Positions 1 through 13,050 of a stretch of DNA of 64,000 nt are shown here, piece by piece. The position numbers and the translations under genes are program-made. The stretch is from Liolophura sinensis (Eukaryota > Mollusca > Polyplacophora > Chitonida > Chitonidae). Every line of letters starts with the position of its first letter. Position 1 is the stretch's first letter. Under the pieces are notes generated by a model that did not search any database, had not been told where the DNA came from, and saw only the letters and a program-made list of their open reading frames with translations. The stretch is taken from assembly GCF_032854445.1 (NCBI RefSeq), contig NC_088295.1, positions 66,133,249-66,197,248 of the forward strand, given 5' to 3'.

Positions 1-470
1 TGACAGGGAATTACGATGCTGTATACCTGAGTCTCACTGTACGTGTTTACATGTACGTGACAATTAGAGAGAGTCTATATATGTACATATATACGTCCAT
101 AGGCAAATTGCATTAATTTCTTCAGACCACGCGTGGTTACAATTGTAACTGGCGGACCGATTTAATTATAGATACCTCTCACTTTGTGGAAAATCGTAGC
201 TGAAGCTGACCCAGTTATTTTTTCGGTGTCACCGTGGCGGTTTTATGTCGTGATTTGATTGATGTTGACTATACCGCTTCTCAGCGGGTCCCTTGTACTG
301 ACTGATTGCAAACGGTAATTCTGCGTGTGTCACCTGACGAAAACAAGGCACGAGAGGCATTTATCTACGAGGAAGATCGCCACTGATGGGCGAAGTGGTC
401 AAGTCGCGTACACCGAGACGTCGAATTTCACAAAATTTGTGGTCGTTCAAGTCTAATCAACAGTATTGAG
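1..470. other. Upstream flank, no gene recognised
   Basis: No convincing exon, RNA gene or repeat is visible here. If the candidate ATG at 471 is real, this stretch holds the promoter and 5' untranslated region of the PRR5 gene. I see no clear TATA box or initiator at a fixed distance. Confidence 0.3.
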
Positions 471-499
471 ATGTCAGTGAAGTTTTCCCAGCTGAAGAG
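471..499 (+). CDS. PRR5: Candidate first coding exon of PRR5 (Protor)
   Basis: An ATG at 471 opens a short frame, MSVKFSQLK plus two bases, which ends at a good donor (AAGAG then GTATGT). Vertebrate PRR5 proteins also begin with a short basic leader before a poorly conserved Ser/Pro-rich part, but the residues here are not diagnostic. The two leftover bases fit an acceptor at 11038-11039 and restore the frame of the next exon. With this exon the whole model is exactly divisible by three (379 codons plus stop). It would be followed by a 10.5-kb intron. This start is an inference; another first exon could lie outside the window. Confidence 0.3.
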
Positions 500-1469
500 G
501 TATGTACGCACAAACTTAATTAATTTCTGAGCTGACCTGTGCAGATGGTTTCGACTGATTACGTAAATAGTAACACTAATTTGTTTAATTTTGTCCGTGT
601 AGTGTGTATTTAAAGTATGATAAATCCGCGTGTCAAGTCAGTAACTTTGTGTGTCGCTTTAAATCATTATAGAATTAGACCCTGCAGCCCTATAGCAGAG
701 CGTATCCAAAATCATTCATGTCAGACCGTTATACTTCTTAATTACGGTTAGCTATACAGTCATTATCTGCTGATGCCTGTTGACGAGAGATCGTTACCAC
801 CGGTTATAAAACTCACTGATTAATGTTTACCCTCCGGGTACCACGATCTGGGTTGTCTTATTTGTCACAGCCGCCGTGTATTTATGTGTATTGAACACAA
901 ACACACACACGCACTGACACTCACATATTTTACTGCACTGGGGTTGACAAGGTTGAATCGTTCAAGAATGATATGCGACAAAGCCTTTAGCTCTCTTAGT
1001 GTCAGTACACACTGTTGTCCCTTCCTCCCTATCTGTAGACGTATAATCTCGGTCCAACAATAAATATTTCTGATCCAGTTTATATGTTTGCAGTTCGCAG
1101 AAACTTTCCCTCGTTTACTCGTGTATAAGTATTGAACAGGTCTAGACGTACCTGCTAAATATCTATTATTATCTATATATATATTATGAATTTTTTTAAT
1201 CTTGTACATTAAAATGTCATGTGTATATAACAACAGGTGGACGAAACAGGTATGTCCTGACAACATGTAAGTAGAGTTCAATTAATGACGCGTCAGTGAT
1301 GTGTTGAGAATAGAGACCGGAATTTAGCCAACTCATCTTACATACATGTAACTGGTTTGTTACTATTATCTAATATGAAGGGCTATAAAGCACTGTTGAC
1401 AGACGCCACAAAAAGAAAAAAAAATCGGGCGTTCAAATCCAGCTATGGCTTACCCGATTGTTGGATGGG

Positions 1470-1662
1470 ATGTTCAAGTCCTGGCTTCCTCTTCTGCCGT
1501 ACGTGGGAATGCCTCCCAGCAACCCGCGGATTATCGTGGCTTTCCCCCGGGCTCTGCACGGCTTCCTCCCACCATAATGCTGGCTGCCGTCATGTGAGTG
1601 ACATATTCTAGAGAACCGCGTATAACACCAGTAACTCAAATAAATAAGTAATTAAATAAATA
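1470..1662 (+). mobile_element. SINE-A copy, 5'-truncated, diverged
   Basis: Matches the body and tail of the full copy at 37424-37694: the GGCTTCCTCTTCTGCCGTAC block, the CACCATAATGCTGGCTGCCG block, and an AAATAAATA tail. It is more diverged than that copy. Confidence 0.8.
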
Positions 1663-2013
1663 CCGGTCTCAGTTACAACTGACAGACAGTCTACGCATGG
1701 ACATCTTGCATTCCTACTTGTCCAATTTCTTTTTTAATTATAAATTTAGCAATTGTTTTCAGTATAGTGTAGAGAGTTATCCACCCTTGCGTCTCTGGAC
1801 CTGGCCAACATTCAGATTGTCTGAACATTTAGTCTTTGTCAAAGTCGCTGACTAAGCAATCCCTGAATAACCATACCAAAGCCTTGTTAGGAATCTTATT
1901 ACGATTACTTCAGGCATAAGCTCGTCAAATGTACTAATCATAAATCTCTCACATCGTTTTCTTGTATTTACCTAGCGTTTCTGTGAATTTGTTTACACTT
2001 TCTGATAAACCTG

Positions 2014-2180
2014 GCTGATGCTGGCTTCCTCTCCGGCCGTAGGCCTACGTGCGAAGGTCTGCCAACAATCTGCGGATAGTCGTGGGTTTCCCATTGGTTC
2101 TGCCCGGTTTCCTTCAACTATAATGCTGGCTGCCGTCGTATAAGTCAAATATTCTTGAGTAGGGTGTCAAATAAATGATT
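2014..2180 (+). mobile_element. SINE-A copy, 5'-truncated
   Basis: Shares GGCTTCCTCTCCGGCCGTA, the ATAATGCTGGCTGCCGTCGT block and the TATTCTTGAGTA block with the other SINE-A copies. It has lost the tRNA-like head and most of the A-rich tail. Confidence 0.8.
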
Positions 2181-3105
2181 AATTTTTAGTGCCTGGAGGA
2201 ATTTTAAACTGTGACGTATTTGCTTTTAGCTACAACGCTTAGATTTTTTTCAAATTTTACATGTGGAATCCAGGAAATATCTTAGTAGTCTATTAAATTT
2301 GACTCGTGCAGTTAAGAATTTTCTTGGAATCGGTCACTGGAATATTTATATGATTGTTTTTAAGTGCCTTAGGTCATATAAAAAAATACATCTGCGAGGG
2401 CGGCTTAGTTAAAACTTGGATGTCCTGAAAACATCACGTAAATTTGCAGCCAAAACAGCCGGCGGGGCCTGGATTCGAGCCAACGACCTCACTGGTCAGG
2501 GACAATTTGGCTGCGGGAAGAATTAATCTTATTCCGAGTGAGCAAATAAGGACAATATTCCCTGGAATGAATGCGTATATCATTCTTATATTTATATCAT
2601 ATTCGGCCAGTTTGACATTTGCTAATTAGTCAAATGTCGTGACGTGTGTTTGGGTAATGAAGGCGTGCCGTCATCATTTATCACGGCTGGACATGATGAA
2701 ATTACAAGCCCATATCAAGTGAGTTGTAACTTACTCCATCATTTATCCAACCTCAGGTGGTTGTTCCCTCCTTATTTGCTTTGTCCGTGGTTTTTACGAT
2801 CACAGTATGGAACGAGTTTCAGACTTTAGGGTAGATATTAAATTACGCTTGTTCTCTATATGCTAATGCGCCTTACAAGAGAACCGTTGTAAGAATTGAT
2901 ACACGATGTCAGGCTGATATTTTATCACATATTCATGGACATTCGTCTTTCCGTCTCCCAGGATGGGGATTTCTAATATAGAAGACTTTTAATGGGAATG
3001 CCAGATGTCTGGCCATAGCCTATCGCCTGTGTTGATCCCTAGATCCGTAGGGCAGTTTTAGGTTACTTTTCCCACTGTTGTCATTCAAGCTGTCATGCGA
3101 AGGCT

Positions 3106-3110
<5 letters not shown>

Positions 3111-3161
<51 letters not shown>
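3111..3161. repeat. (AT)n microsatellite
   Basis: About 25 uninterrupted AT units, followed by a short GT run. Confidence 0.98.
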
Positions 3162-3164
<3 letters not shown>

Positions 3165-4283
3165 TGTGTGAAAGTTTAATTCACTTAATTAAACAAAGGC
3201 ATCAGGACGGACAGTCCCGCTTTCAGCTTTATTGGACCTTCCGGTTCAGTAAATAAGGTCAGACAGAAATCTAACTAAATTTGGCCATAGCACAGATTTA
3301 TACATAAATCATCACCGATAGTGAACGTCCCGGGTCAAGAACCGTTAAGGTCAGTTTCCAAATGGACGTTTAACACAAATAACCAAAGAACTAAGGAAGT
3401 TTATAATGATACTGAAAAGACACAAGAAATGTTCTAGACGTGTAATTTTAAAGAGTATCCAAATTATAATATGCTATGGATACTTAACAATGTCAAAACA
3501 AGAAACAAACACTGCAAAGTTATCACAATCATTTTTGAACACGTGAAAACTTACAAGTGAAAAAAAAAAGTTTCAAGCTGCAGGTTTCTCGTGAAACTGA
3601 ACAGCAGGTCAACTGTTAGACGTAAATGAATTGCTGTTCGGACTCATGGTTATATAGTGGTGGTTATATAGCATGGATGGAGCTTGTGTATGTATATGCA
3701 TGCAGAACAATATCCCATTCAGATTGCCGCCATAATGCACTGGTATTAGTCCCCTATCAATGATAACCAAGTGGATAAAATGTTTCATGATAGTTTGCCT
3801 GTCCCGTATTAAGTTAAGTTAAGAAAAGTATTAAGTGTACATCTTTATTATGATATTGCACTTGACTAGTTTAAGTTGATGATCTATGACCTTTTTAAAT
3901 GAAGTTTTACCGTACCAAATACCACAGATATTTAACCTTGAAAATGGTGCCCTGATCTGCAAGCTATTCATGAGAATGAAAAACTTCATACATTCTAAAT
4001 TGGGTTGATGTGACGCCACACGACGGCAGTAAGCTGTATACTACCGATTGGAATGCTCCATATTTATTGATTAGGCCCAGGAATCCGATTAACATTTATA
4101 AAATGGCTGTTACAACTGATGTTGTAAACAAAAGAGTGATGTATAATTTAGCACGGTCCTTATCGCCCGTAATCCCCGAATCGTGTGGTTTGGCATGAAG
4201 TAAATACTCCAGGATTTCAGTGAGAAGACGGGATCATATTTGATATTTATACAGTATCCAGTTTCCGATATTCAGTACATTAG

Positions 4284-4497
4284 AGGCCGCCGTGGCCGAG
4301 GCGTTTAGGTCTGCCATCGCGGCGTAATGACCCAGGAGCCTCTCACCAAAGGAGTCGCCTAGAGTTCACGTCCAGTTCATGCTGGTCCCCCCTCCAGCCG
4401 TACATGGGGAGATCTTCCAGCAGTCTGCGAGGATGATCGTGGGTTCCTCCCAGCATAACGCTGGCCGCCGTCGAATAAGTTTGAATCTTGTGGTCTT
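4284..4497 (+). mobile_element. SINE-A copy with tRNA-like head
   Basis: Starts with the head (GGCCGCCGTGGCCGAGGCGT, in the A-box position). It continues through TGACCCAGGAGCCTCTCACC to CTGGCCGCCGTCG and then loses the usual tail. Confidence 0.8.
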
Positions 4498-7400
4498 CAA
4501 GGGATGCATAGGGCAAAGAAGTGAATTAGACTGCACGACTCAAATGTCTTACGTAATACTTGTCCCAGTGCCCTTCTGCATGCTTAAAAATTGCAGCATA
4601 ACGAAAACATATGTTAAATGTTGGCCTTCTGTATAAAACATACGTATATACCACTCAAAATTCATCCACAAAAAAACAACACACCCGATACAAACAGTGT
4701 ATTACGTGCGAGATATGCATGCTAAACGGCTATAAAGGCTGAACGTTTCTTTATCTAATGACATATAAGCTTGTTATTCTTCAGCGATAATGAGCACTGT
4801 TTACTCACCAGCGATATTCAAATTTTCTTTGCTATCTACAGCGCTAAGTTGCTTTGTATGATTGCTTATCACGACCTACGCATCCGCATACCCATGGTTT
4901 AATGAATGTTTTTTCCTGCACAAACCCATCAGCGTGTCTGAGAACCAGTGATATTATTTATTTACTCTGAGCCCACTATGTTTTTATTATTATAATTATT
5001 AACGTTGTTACCGTTGTTACCGTTGTTAACGGTAATATTGCATATTACTCATGGTTCATATCATCTTTGTATACTAATGCGATGACAAATATTTTGTACA
5101 GTGCATTTAGCAGAAAGTTAACACTCATGACATCAGTATGAAAGGGTTACATCTGTTAGGGCAAGGCTTTTTAATTTGCTCTTTAAACGCCTGGTTGAGG
5201 AAATATAACTGTGGATATTCTAGTACTAAGTTATATCTTTGTCATCTGTGTTAAAGGGCGACATTAACTGGTTTAGAACACGTCCTGTAAACAGTGGCCA
5301 AGGCTGTTCTTGTTTAATCTTTTGTCTGCATTGGCCTATGGTGAAAGTTCTTATAAACGTAGCGATGCGTGGACTTTTAAATCGAACACTCATACAGATG
5401 AAAAATGACACGTATTGTCAACGGCCAAGCAGTGGTAGTAAGGACACGAAAAGACATGTGTAATTGCTCCCCCTGGTTTGTGTGTTCTCTGGGCAAAAAT
5501 CACATATATTCAATATCACTGATGTGTTAACTACCTTCTATTTCTGCATTGAAAGTGTCCATTCAGTTACAGATGCATTTATTTCGTCTGTGCAACGTAT
5601 AGAAGACTGTAATGTTCTGATCATGAGACTATGTGCCAATAAATCCAGTTATTAACACCATTTATAACTGACCACTGAAAAAAACAAACTGAAATTGCCA
5701 TGTATATGTATATCTGCCAAAAATTTGTTCTAAACTACGCGTTTTTGTGTAGGTTACCAGTTCTACGATAGATTCATTCTCGAAAATCCATAACATTCCC
5801 CTTACTCTTTTACATCGCTGCCACCAATAGCAAATGTTGTTGAGAAATCTTGAACAACGCCGAGGTCACTGAGGTCACGGTGATGAGGCAGGAAGTGAAG
5901 TGAAATAACAAACAATCCGTCTCAGCGATTCTAATGTAATACTTTATGCATTCTCTTTATCTAGAGCATGTACAGCATGATTCTAACCAAAACCTGGAAT
6001 AATTGTTTTGATGAATGCCGATTAAATAGTTCCGGATACAGGTGGTGAGCCTAAGCCTAAACAAGCCTACGTGCGTCTGAAGAGCTCCAAAGGTCAAGCT
6101 TGTCTGTTGAGGTCAGTAATATGAAGCGAACGTAGAGAGCGGCGCATGCGCTGTAGGGATTATGAATTTATGATTGTCTTTCATCATTATGGCTCTACTA
6201 GAATGACACTAGACACAATGGCCCTGATACGCTCTATGAAATTCTGTTCAGCTCTGAAGAGAGTTCCATCTCTGACCATGCATGTGAATACTGTCAAGTG
6301 TGGTATAGCCATCTAACTAGTATACATGTATTTAACGTTTCAAGACTTACGATGAAGCTGGTGTTATGTTCATACCAAGACACTAGATTTGAAGATGTAC
6401 ATTCGTATAACTGACCTTGACACTAGCTAATTACACATGTATACGTCTGTATGTATGAGCGGGTGGTGCCAGCTATTGTACGTGTATATACCGTTACAAT
6501 ACCAGGAGTACTGTTGTTCTGGACTTGTAAAGGTCTAATCCTGTGCATCAGGCACATTTACATTGAACAGTAATAAAACTGATGCTAGACGGTCTGCAGG
6601 AATGTTAATAAAACTTCTGTTAAACGGATTGTAACTAAAGGCTTTATTACGGGCTGAAGTTTGTATTCCTGTTTTGTAAATTTGGAACTCGAAACATGTT
6701 TAGATGTACCTCTCTACATTTGTGTTTGGCAGTAAAAGCTTGTATCCTTTTTTGTTTCAAATAACAAAAGAAATGTTTAATTGTATCTGTTTAGATTTGT
6801 GTCTCTTTTCCATTACTCATCATATAGTAAAAAAATTTAGCATTTAGACATACATTTAGCTTTATCTTCTTATATTTGTCGGTAGCACTGGGAAAGCCAC
6901 ATGTATTTGTCTTCAGCCTATATGTTATCCGTGCGGTGATAAGGTGTCCAATAGTTTACCATTATAGACTACAGTAAAGGCCAGAAAATCATGTTGTTGA
7001 TCATATGGAGATATCGCGTGATTCCACGCATGTTCTGTTCAGACATTGGTCTTATAGCAGCTTGTCACCATAAAATGTCATTTCTCAAACCCACGCAGAC
7101 GCACCGTAAAGTACGATTTTCGTTGTAGTGCCATCATCTCTAGGCTGTAGACGTGCCGCAATTCCCGCTGGAAAAGTTTCTTTCAAAACCTATGTGTACA
7201 AGGTGGAGAGACCTTGGCCTTTGCATATCGTCTCACCGGCGTAATAAAGAGACTGGAGAAGCATCCTTTCTGTTCCAGAAAACCATGCAGCAAGGGAATT
7301 GTCCAGCTAATGGAATTACCTGTCGCGTGCAAGGCAACATTGCAAAGGTATTTCTGTGGAGTGGATCACGGTAAGGGGGGTAATTCAAGAGCGGCGTCTC

Positions 7401-7686
7401 CAGCATCTTACATGCATGAGTATATAGCCAAGACCTTGACGAGTTGTATTCGATCCATAATTAAACCATTGTATATGTCAGCCGCCGTGGAAAGCTTAGT
7501 AGATGGAAGGATGTCTTAAGGAAGCGGAATAGCCTGAGATGATCAGTAAATATCCTGTTTCAGTGGCAGCATGTGTCCATGAGACCGGGTATACGGAGGA
7601 AGCTACATAATGAGCAAAATGCAGTCAATTAAACCGTGGAAAATTTATTTGCTGATTTATTTTATTTGGGGAGCTTGTCGTTTCTG

Positions 7687-7845
7687 TATTTACTTATTTG
7701 ATTGGCGTATAACGCCGTACTATAGAATATTTCTCTTATACGATGGCGGCCAGCATTTTGGTTTGAGGAAACCGGACACAGCCCGGAGGAAACCCTCTAC
7801 AATCCGAAGGTTGCTGGAAGACCTTCTCACGTACGGGAGGACAGC
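7687..7845 (-). mobile_element. SINE-A copy, minus strand, truncated
   Basis: On the plus strand it reads tail first: TTATTTGATTGGCGT, then the reverse complements of the TTCTTGAGTACGGCG and CTGGCCGCC blocks. It ends near the reverse complement of the CGTACGTG block. Confidence 0.8.
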
Positions 7846-7915
7846 TGTTAAGGTGCCATTCAATCGCCACGACGCTCGAGATGCGGGTTCAAACCCCGCT
7901 GTGGACAAGGAATTT
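7846..7915 (+). repeat. tRNA-like fragment with strong B-box
   Basis: Contains GGGTTCAAACCCC at 7885-7897, a near-consensus RNA polymerase III B-box and T-arm. The upstream part only loosely resembles a D-arm, and no complete cloverleaf can be drawn. This is probably the head of another tRNA-derived SINE, not a working tRNA gene. Confidence 0.45.
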
Positions 7916-8177
7916 GTATAAATTTTCCCGCTCTTACCGTTTTGTGGGGCCTTGGTGACCATAAACGGTTTTTCCGTTTGGGTAGCCCAACTAGGTGTTT
8001 AACACCATTTGTTTTTTTACCAATGTAGTACGTATATCGTTCGGTTTGTCAGGCACGCTGACCGTCATCGAACGCGTGGACAGTTTTTAAGCTTGAGTTT
8101 AAACGACAATCAAGGACCGGCAGTAAACTCCCATATCTCTCCAGCGGCCAGGCTTAACGACCCCACTTAAACCCACA

Positions 8178-8297
8178 GGAGGCCGAGGGGATTAGCACTC
8201 TAGCACGGCGCAATGACCTTGCAGCTTCCAACCAATCCCACCTTCCTCTCCGGTCGTACACGGGAAGGTCTGACAGCAACCTGCGAATAAATAAATG
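8178..8297 (+). mobile_element. SINE-A copy, internally deleted
   Basis: Has the head (GGAGGCCGAGGGGATTAGC), the CTTCCTCTCCGGTCGTAC block and the AAGGTCTGACAGCAACCTGCG block. It then jumps directly to an AATAAATAAA tail, so the 3' body is missing. Confidence 0.75.
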
Positions 8298-10194
8298 ATT
8301 ACGACGACTTTGGTTCGCTTAGCAAGAGCTACGGGAATCCCATGTGAAACATGTCAAACCTTAAATGGAATTTGCTGCAATATATTATATAAACCAGTTT
8401 TCTTTTAGGCATATTGCTGAGAAAATTAAGTTTTAGTCATTTCAGAAAATCTGAAGTTGGCCTGTATCATTTCTGTGACATTCCAAATTCTGACGTTCAT
8501 TTAAAGATATATAGCCATCCTACAGTTCATACTAGACTCTGCAAGTACCAAGATTCTTATGTCAACTGAGAATTTCCTAAACTCTTTCTGTGTTACACCG
8601 CCGGCAGATGCAAAATTGGAATCTCATTTGAGCGTTGTACTTGTTTTGCAAGTCGTTGTACTCAATCTTATCTCCGCCATCGTATAAATGAAGTACTCTT
8701 GAGCATGGCGTAGAATATAAATCATTCTTATCGTCGTCATGAACTTATCGTCAAGTCCATGTGTGTATTGTATAGCTAGCACCAGAAGTTCATTGTTAAG
8801 GTGTGTTCAACTTCCCTATAGTTAGTCTCCGCGGCTTCTTACACTTTTCTTCGATATCTAACACAATATTGTGAGGTATCTGCACAGCCATATCTTTTTT
8901 TCTCTCTATTTGCACAGCAAACGTTTGAGAAATGGCTGATGTATGGTGGGAAAAAATGTTTAAAACGCTGTTGTGTTGAAAAAGACTTAGAAAATTACGA
9001 CAACGAAGGACAACAATGTCTTTGATAGCAACTGTTTTAGAGTTGCTTGGAAATATAAAAATAGTCAGTGGGTTCTTAACTGCATAGGAACAATGATTAG
9101 CGAAATCGTAGTTTTTAAATACGGAGGTTCGGTTTCAGCGTGTGAGCAGTTCTTGTAGGAGCCGTTTACACTAGATTTCCCATTATTTAGGTCACAATTT
9201 CAACCCAAGAGGTTGGCATGTTTCTCCACCAGGAGTTTCGAGCTTTTGCACAGGACGTTACCTGAGTAATATGCCGTGGAGACTAGCTGTAGGGAAGTTG
9301 CATACTTCTAGGTGATGGACTGCTAACATCTAAATGAATTAAAATGTGATGTGCAATTCACGTAAGTCGAAACCACGCCTTACAGAGCAAGATTTGCTTG
9401 CAGTCGTGTTCAAGTGTCTCTCCAGTCACTTTTGACAAACTTCACGTTTAGAGAAGGTAGCCTATTTTGCATGAAATAAACTGCACCCAAGTATTAAAAT
9501 CTGTAACAGACGTCATCACCTACACATCTTTATCTCCCAAGTTCCCACAAAATGCACTTACAAAGTTTTGTGAAAGAGTTCCTGTTTAGAAAGGTTTCTC
9601 ATCTCCTTTTATTTCTGAAACTTTTTACTTAATTTTTTATATGGATCTAGATGTCAAGTCCGACGTTCGCATACCACTTGCAGACCTTCAGGCGGCGTTC
9701 CAAGTCGATAATCGCAAGACTCATTTCCATAAAACATAAAACAAAGTTTCCAAGCTATGTTTAAAAGAACTGATCAGCATAACGGTTGCACGTGATCACT
9801 TGCACTTGCACGCCATTTGTCAGGGGACATATTTGTGTTTCATAGCAGGGTCACTAATTCAATCTACCTCTGGTCTCTACTGTGGTCTTCAGATAACTCT
9901 AGGGTCAGTGACACTTCTCTTGCAGTGTTCCCATCCTTGATTGCCCCGTCCCATTGCAGCATATTTTCCGTCCCACTTTGCAAGCTTTACAGATGGCCTG
10001 CAAACACAAGTGGTCGCTGCTTGCCGTTGACTATTTGGCTGCATGGGCTATCCATTATCTCGCACATAGATAAGTCTACACCTTGCATGTTGATGTATTC
10101 TTGTGTGGTGTATATGTTGTTTGTAACACTAGCTTTGCGCGTGCGCGTCACGTCAGCTATACCTGTAAAAACAAGCACAAATTGGCAATTCCTC

Positions 10195-10275
10195 TCAAAA
10201 GTTGATGTCGCCCTGCACTCAGGACCACCGTTAAGTAAATGACCCATGCTGCAACAAAGGATGTTAAATGTTTAC
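10195..10275 (+). repeat. Dispersed repeat D, copy 1
   Basis: Resembles 58195-58270: both carry TCAGGACC, then CGTTAAG, then AAATG, CATGC and a TTTA-CGAC end in the same order. The family is undefined. Confidence 0.45.
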
Positions 10276-11039
10276 CCGACTAACAGACATTTCAATGGAC
10301 GGATAACCTCGATATCACAGCGAAAACGCCATACTATACAAATTCAGGTGTATTTCATTTCCACATGATTATTTTTTATCTAATGCAGGCTTTGTATTGA
10401 AACAAATTTTTATCTGTAGACTTAAATTTTCTGAAGCCGTCTTGGTTGAACTAAGTGTCAGCTGGCCTATATGCATGTATATGATGCAAAACTGCTAAGA
10501 GGATATTCTAGCTCGAAATCTTAGGAAGTCATCATCAGTGAAACTGCTGGTCTCCATTCATCTATACGAAGATTTATAGCTGTTTACCCCATAGTTTACC
10601 GATGAGTGAGAGGGTGACATCATTTGTGTACGAGTTTATAGTTTACTGCCTTCACCTGTTGTTTGTTTATGTGACGTGGCTTGAGTTAAATGTTGTCATA
10701 GTTATAAACAGGTCAAACTCTCGTCCCAGGGTGATAACTGTCAGTGACAAGAACCCGGTCATCGACATCTCCTCCTGTCTTTTTTTCCATGTCACGTGGA
10801 GAGAACTTTGGTCAGCTGACGTCTCGGCTATACGCCCCTCCGTGTCTAAACAACGCTGCGTCTGTAAATATCATAAGGTCTTCGGGTCATATGTGATCTG
10901 TGGCTTCAGACAGACCACCTAGCCTTTTAACGTGTATTTCACGCAGCTGTGAGCGATAGGTTTATACACTGCATGAAAATGGACGCCAAGAGAAGAGCTG
11001 GTGCCACCGGCATTACCTGTGGGCCTACGGGACACGCAG

Positions 11040-11375
11040 ACGGCGGTGTCCCCTGCCAGCCCCTCCCCCACCTCTCCTAAGTCCCTACCAACGCTATCCG
11101 GGATTAAGACTCTTGCGGCTACTTGGTCGCCGGTATTTGCCCGGAAGTCCCACCGACCGCCTAAAACCCCCACCCTCTCCCTCCAACCCTAGTCGTGCGC
11201 CATTTAACAGACCTTCCTCTTGTATTCCTGATGTTTCTGCCGACAGACACAGTCTCGCCACCATCTCGGACTTTCTCGGACGTGGGTCAGGTGATCGGGG
11301 CTACACTCTACCGTCATTCCGAGGATTCTCCAATCTGGGCACGGACTCCTCAGTGAAGAATGAACTGCTGGAGAG
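11040..11375 (+). CDS. PRR5: PRR5 exon 2, Pro/Ser/Arg-rich N-terminal region
   Basis: The frame runs into a donor (GAGAG then GTAATT) with two bases left over. These join the first base of the exon at 13051 to make the Ser codon of LLE-SVQTAIVQLFQ, the start of the HbrB-type domain of Protor. The exon encodes a low-complexity Pro/Arg/Leu-rich part and then a Ser-rich part (HSLATISDFLGR, TDSSVKNELLE). In vertebrates the region before the domain is also Ser/Pro-rich and poorly conserved. The 3' edge is secure. The 5' edge is not: the acceptor at 11038-11039 gives the right phase but has a weak pyrimidine tract. A second frame is open over much of the same DNA and also looks Ser/Pro-rich, so part of this exon may be misread. 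Confidence 0.6.
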
Positions 11376-11534
11376 GTAATTTTGGTACACTTTAAAAAAA
11401 GACCTGTAAAATCATATAATAACTCCACTGCCAAATTCATTTGGTTGTTTTCCAAGTCACACGTTATGTAACAGTAAAAATCAAAACGTCATATGCCTAC
11501 CGACCAGTAGCATGTAACATACTCTCCCACTACT

Positions 11535-11774
11535 AGCGTAGTGACCCAGGAGCCTCTCACCAATGTGGTCGCTGTGGGTTCAAGCCCAGCTAATGCTGGC
11601 TTCCTCTCATGCCGTACGTGGGAAGGTCTTTCAGCAACCTGCGGATGGTCGTGGGTTTCTATGGGAATGTGCCCGGTTTCCACCCACCATAATGCTGGCC
11701 GCCGTCGTATGAGTGAAATATTCTTGAGTACGGCGTAAAACACCAATCAAATAAATAAATAAATAAATAAATAC
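11535..11774 (+). mobile_element. SINE-A copy, nearly complete
   Basis: Lacks only the first part of the head. It runs from GCGTAGTGACCCAGGAGCC through the B-box-like GGGTTCAAGCCC to an (AAATA)n tail of several units. It lies in intron 2 of PRR5. Confidence 0.9.
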
Positions 11775-12985
11775 TCTCTCTGTAACATTTTTCACATACT
11801 TTCTTGTCCAAATTATCTAAGCTTGTTTGTTCAAATGACATCTTCTGTCGAAAATATTTCGTCTAACCACCAAATAGTAACGATGTTAAGGCTTTGCCCT
11901 GGATTTAGTTAATTGCATAGTATACTGTTAATCTCGTTCAGACTGAGACTCAGTAGAAAGTCAACACTTTTATATTTAGAAAGGCGTGACTAACACAGCA
12001 GATCTTTTAAAGGGATACAGAATCGCCCCTGATTGGCTGGTGTGAGTGATATGCAATACGACACAATACCTAGCCTAAACTGGATTATAGTTATAACACA
12101 TTTATTCAAGTGTAACCAAGGCTATTGGATTTAACCCAGGAAATCCTATCTCTTATGTTGGCCAACCACCAGTGTCGATGCTGTATACGATTAACCAATG
12201 GGCGTTTGTTGAGTATCCCTCTTCTATTTTGTGAGCACTTGGGATAAAAAATAAGATTTAGGTTGCCTATTTCCATCATCCTTTTAGACCCAAGTGAAAT
12301 TTTTTTGTCACCAAAATCTGCCCAGCAGTCACACTCCATATTCATGCGCGACATTCATCACTTATTTCTGCGTGTCGCGTATTGTGTCTTGGGGCCAATA
12401 TATGTAAACTAAATCACCTCACATGTTTAAATGTTTAAAAGTATTTTCTGGACAGTTTTGGGTGATCAGTGGAACTGTGATTGTAAGAGAATGATGATAG
12501 AATAGGGTATATTTTCCCGGGCAATGGAGACTCAAGTTTAAGATTAAAGGACTATTGTTAATTGACCATTGTACTACATACACGTAAGTACTATACGTTT
12601 TGCCACACAGTACTGTAGGCGGGAAATGTTTTTATCGGGGTAACATAACTTTATTTGAATTGCTTATGATTATCACGCTTGAGCTATTTCAAAAGCGAGG
12701 TTGACCTATAAACGAAGGCGTGTAGAGTCAATCATGCTATCATAAAGGTGTAATTATGTTTACATGTGGTATTGATGTCTTTCTGCCAGACATTGTATAT
12801 GTTACCTTCATGTCTTAGCTGTCTAATTTGGTGTTATCATGTCACACATTGATACACCATGGACACGTGGCGTCACTCACACCAGTATAACGGAAATGTC
12901 TAGTTGTGGTGTTATTGCTAAGCAAAAGACGGATGGTGTCAGCCACGCGAGTATAAAGGCAAAGCAATGTTACCTAGTCCTGGTG

Positions 12986-13022
12986 TTACCCTCGTAGTCA
13001 CTCTATGCGACTATGAGGGTAA
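12986..13022. other. Hairpin 28 bases upstream of PRR5 exon 3
   Basis: TTACCCTCGTAGTC (12986-12999) pairs with GACTATGAGGGTAA (13009-13022): 14 pairs including one G-T, around a 9-base loop. It lies inside the likely branch-point region of the intron. Confidence 0.7.
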
Positions 13023-13050
13023 GGTTATCCTCATGTCTTTGTTGCTACAG

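Larger units (their letters stand above)
500..11039 (+). other. Putative long first intron of PRR5, repeat-rich
   Basis: No exon with family similarity is found here. The recognisable content is several SINE copies, an AT dinucleotide run and tRNA-like fragments, listed separately. The rest is AT-rich single-copy-looking DNA with short chance frames only. If the exon at 471 is wrong, this is intergenic DNA. Confidence 0.4.
11376..13050 (+). other. PRR5 intron 2
   Basis: GT-AG intron. It holds a SINE-A copy, a diverged pair of roughly 70-base repeats around 12860-12990, and a hairpin just before exon 3. No other coding signal is seen. Confidence 0.6.
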
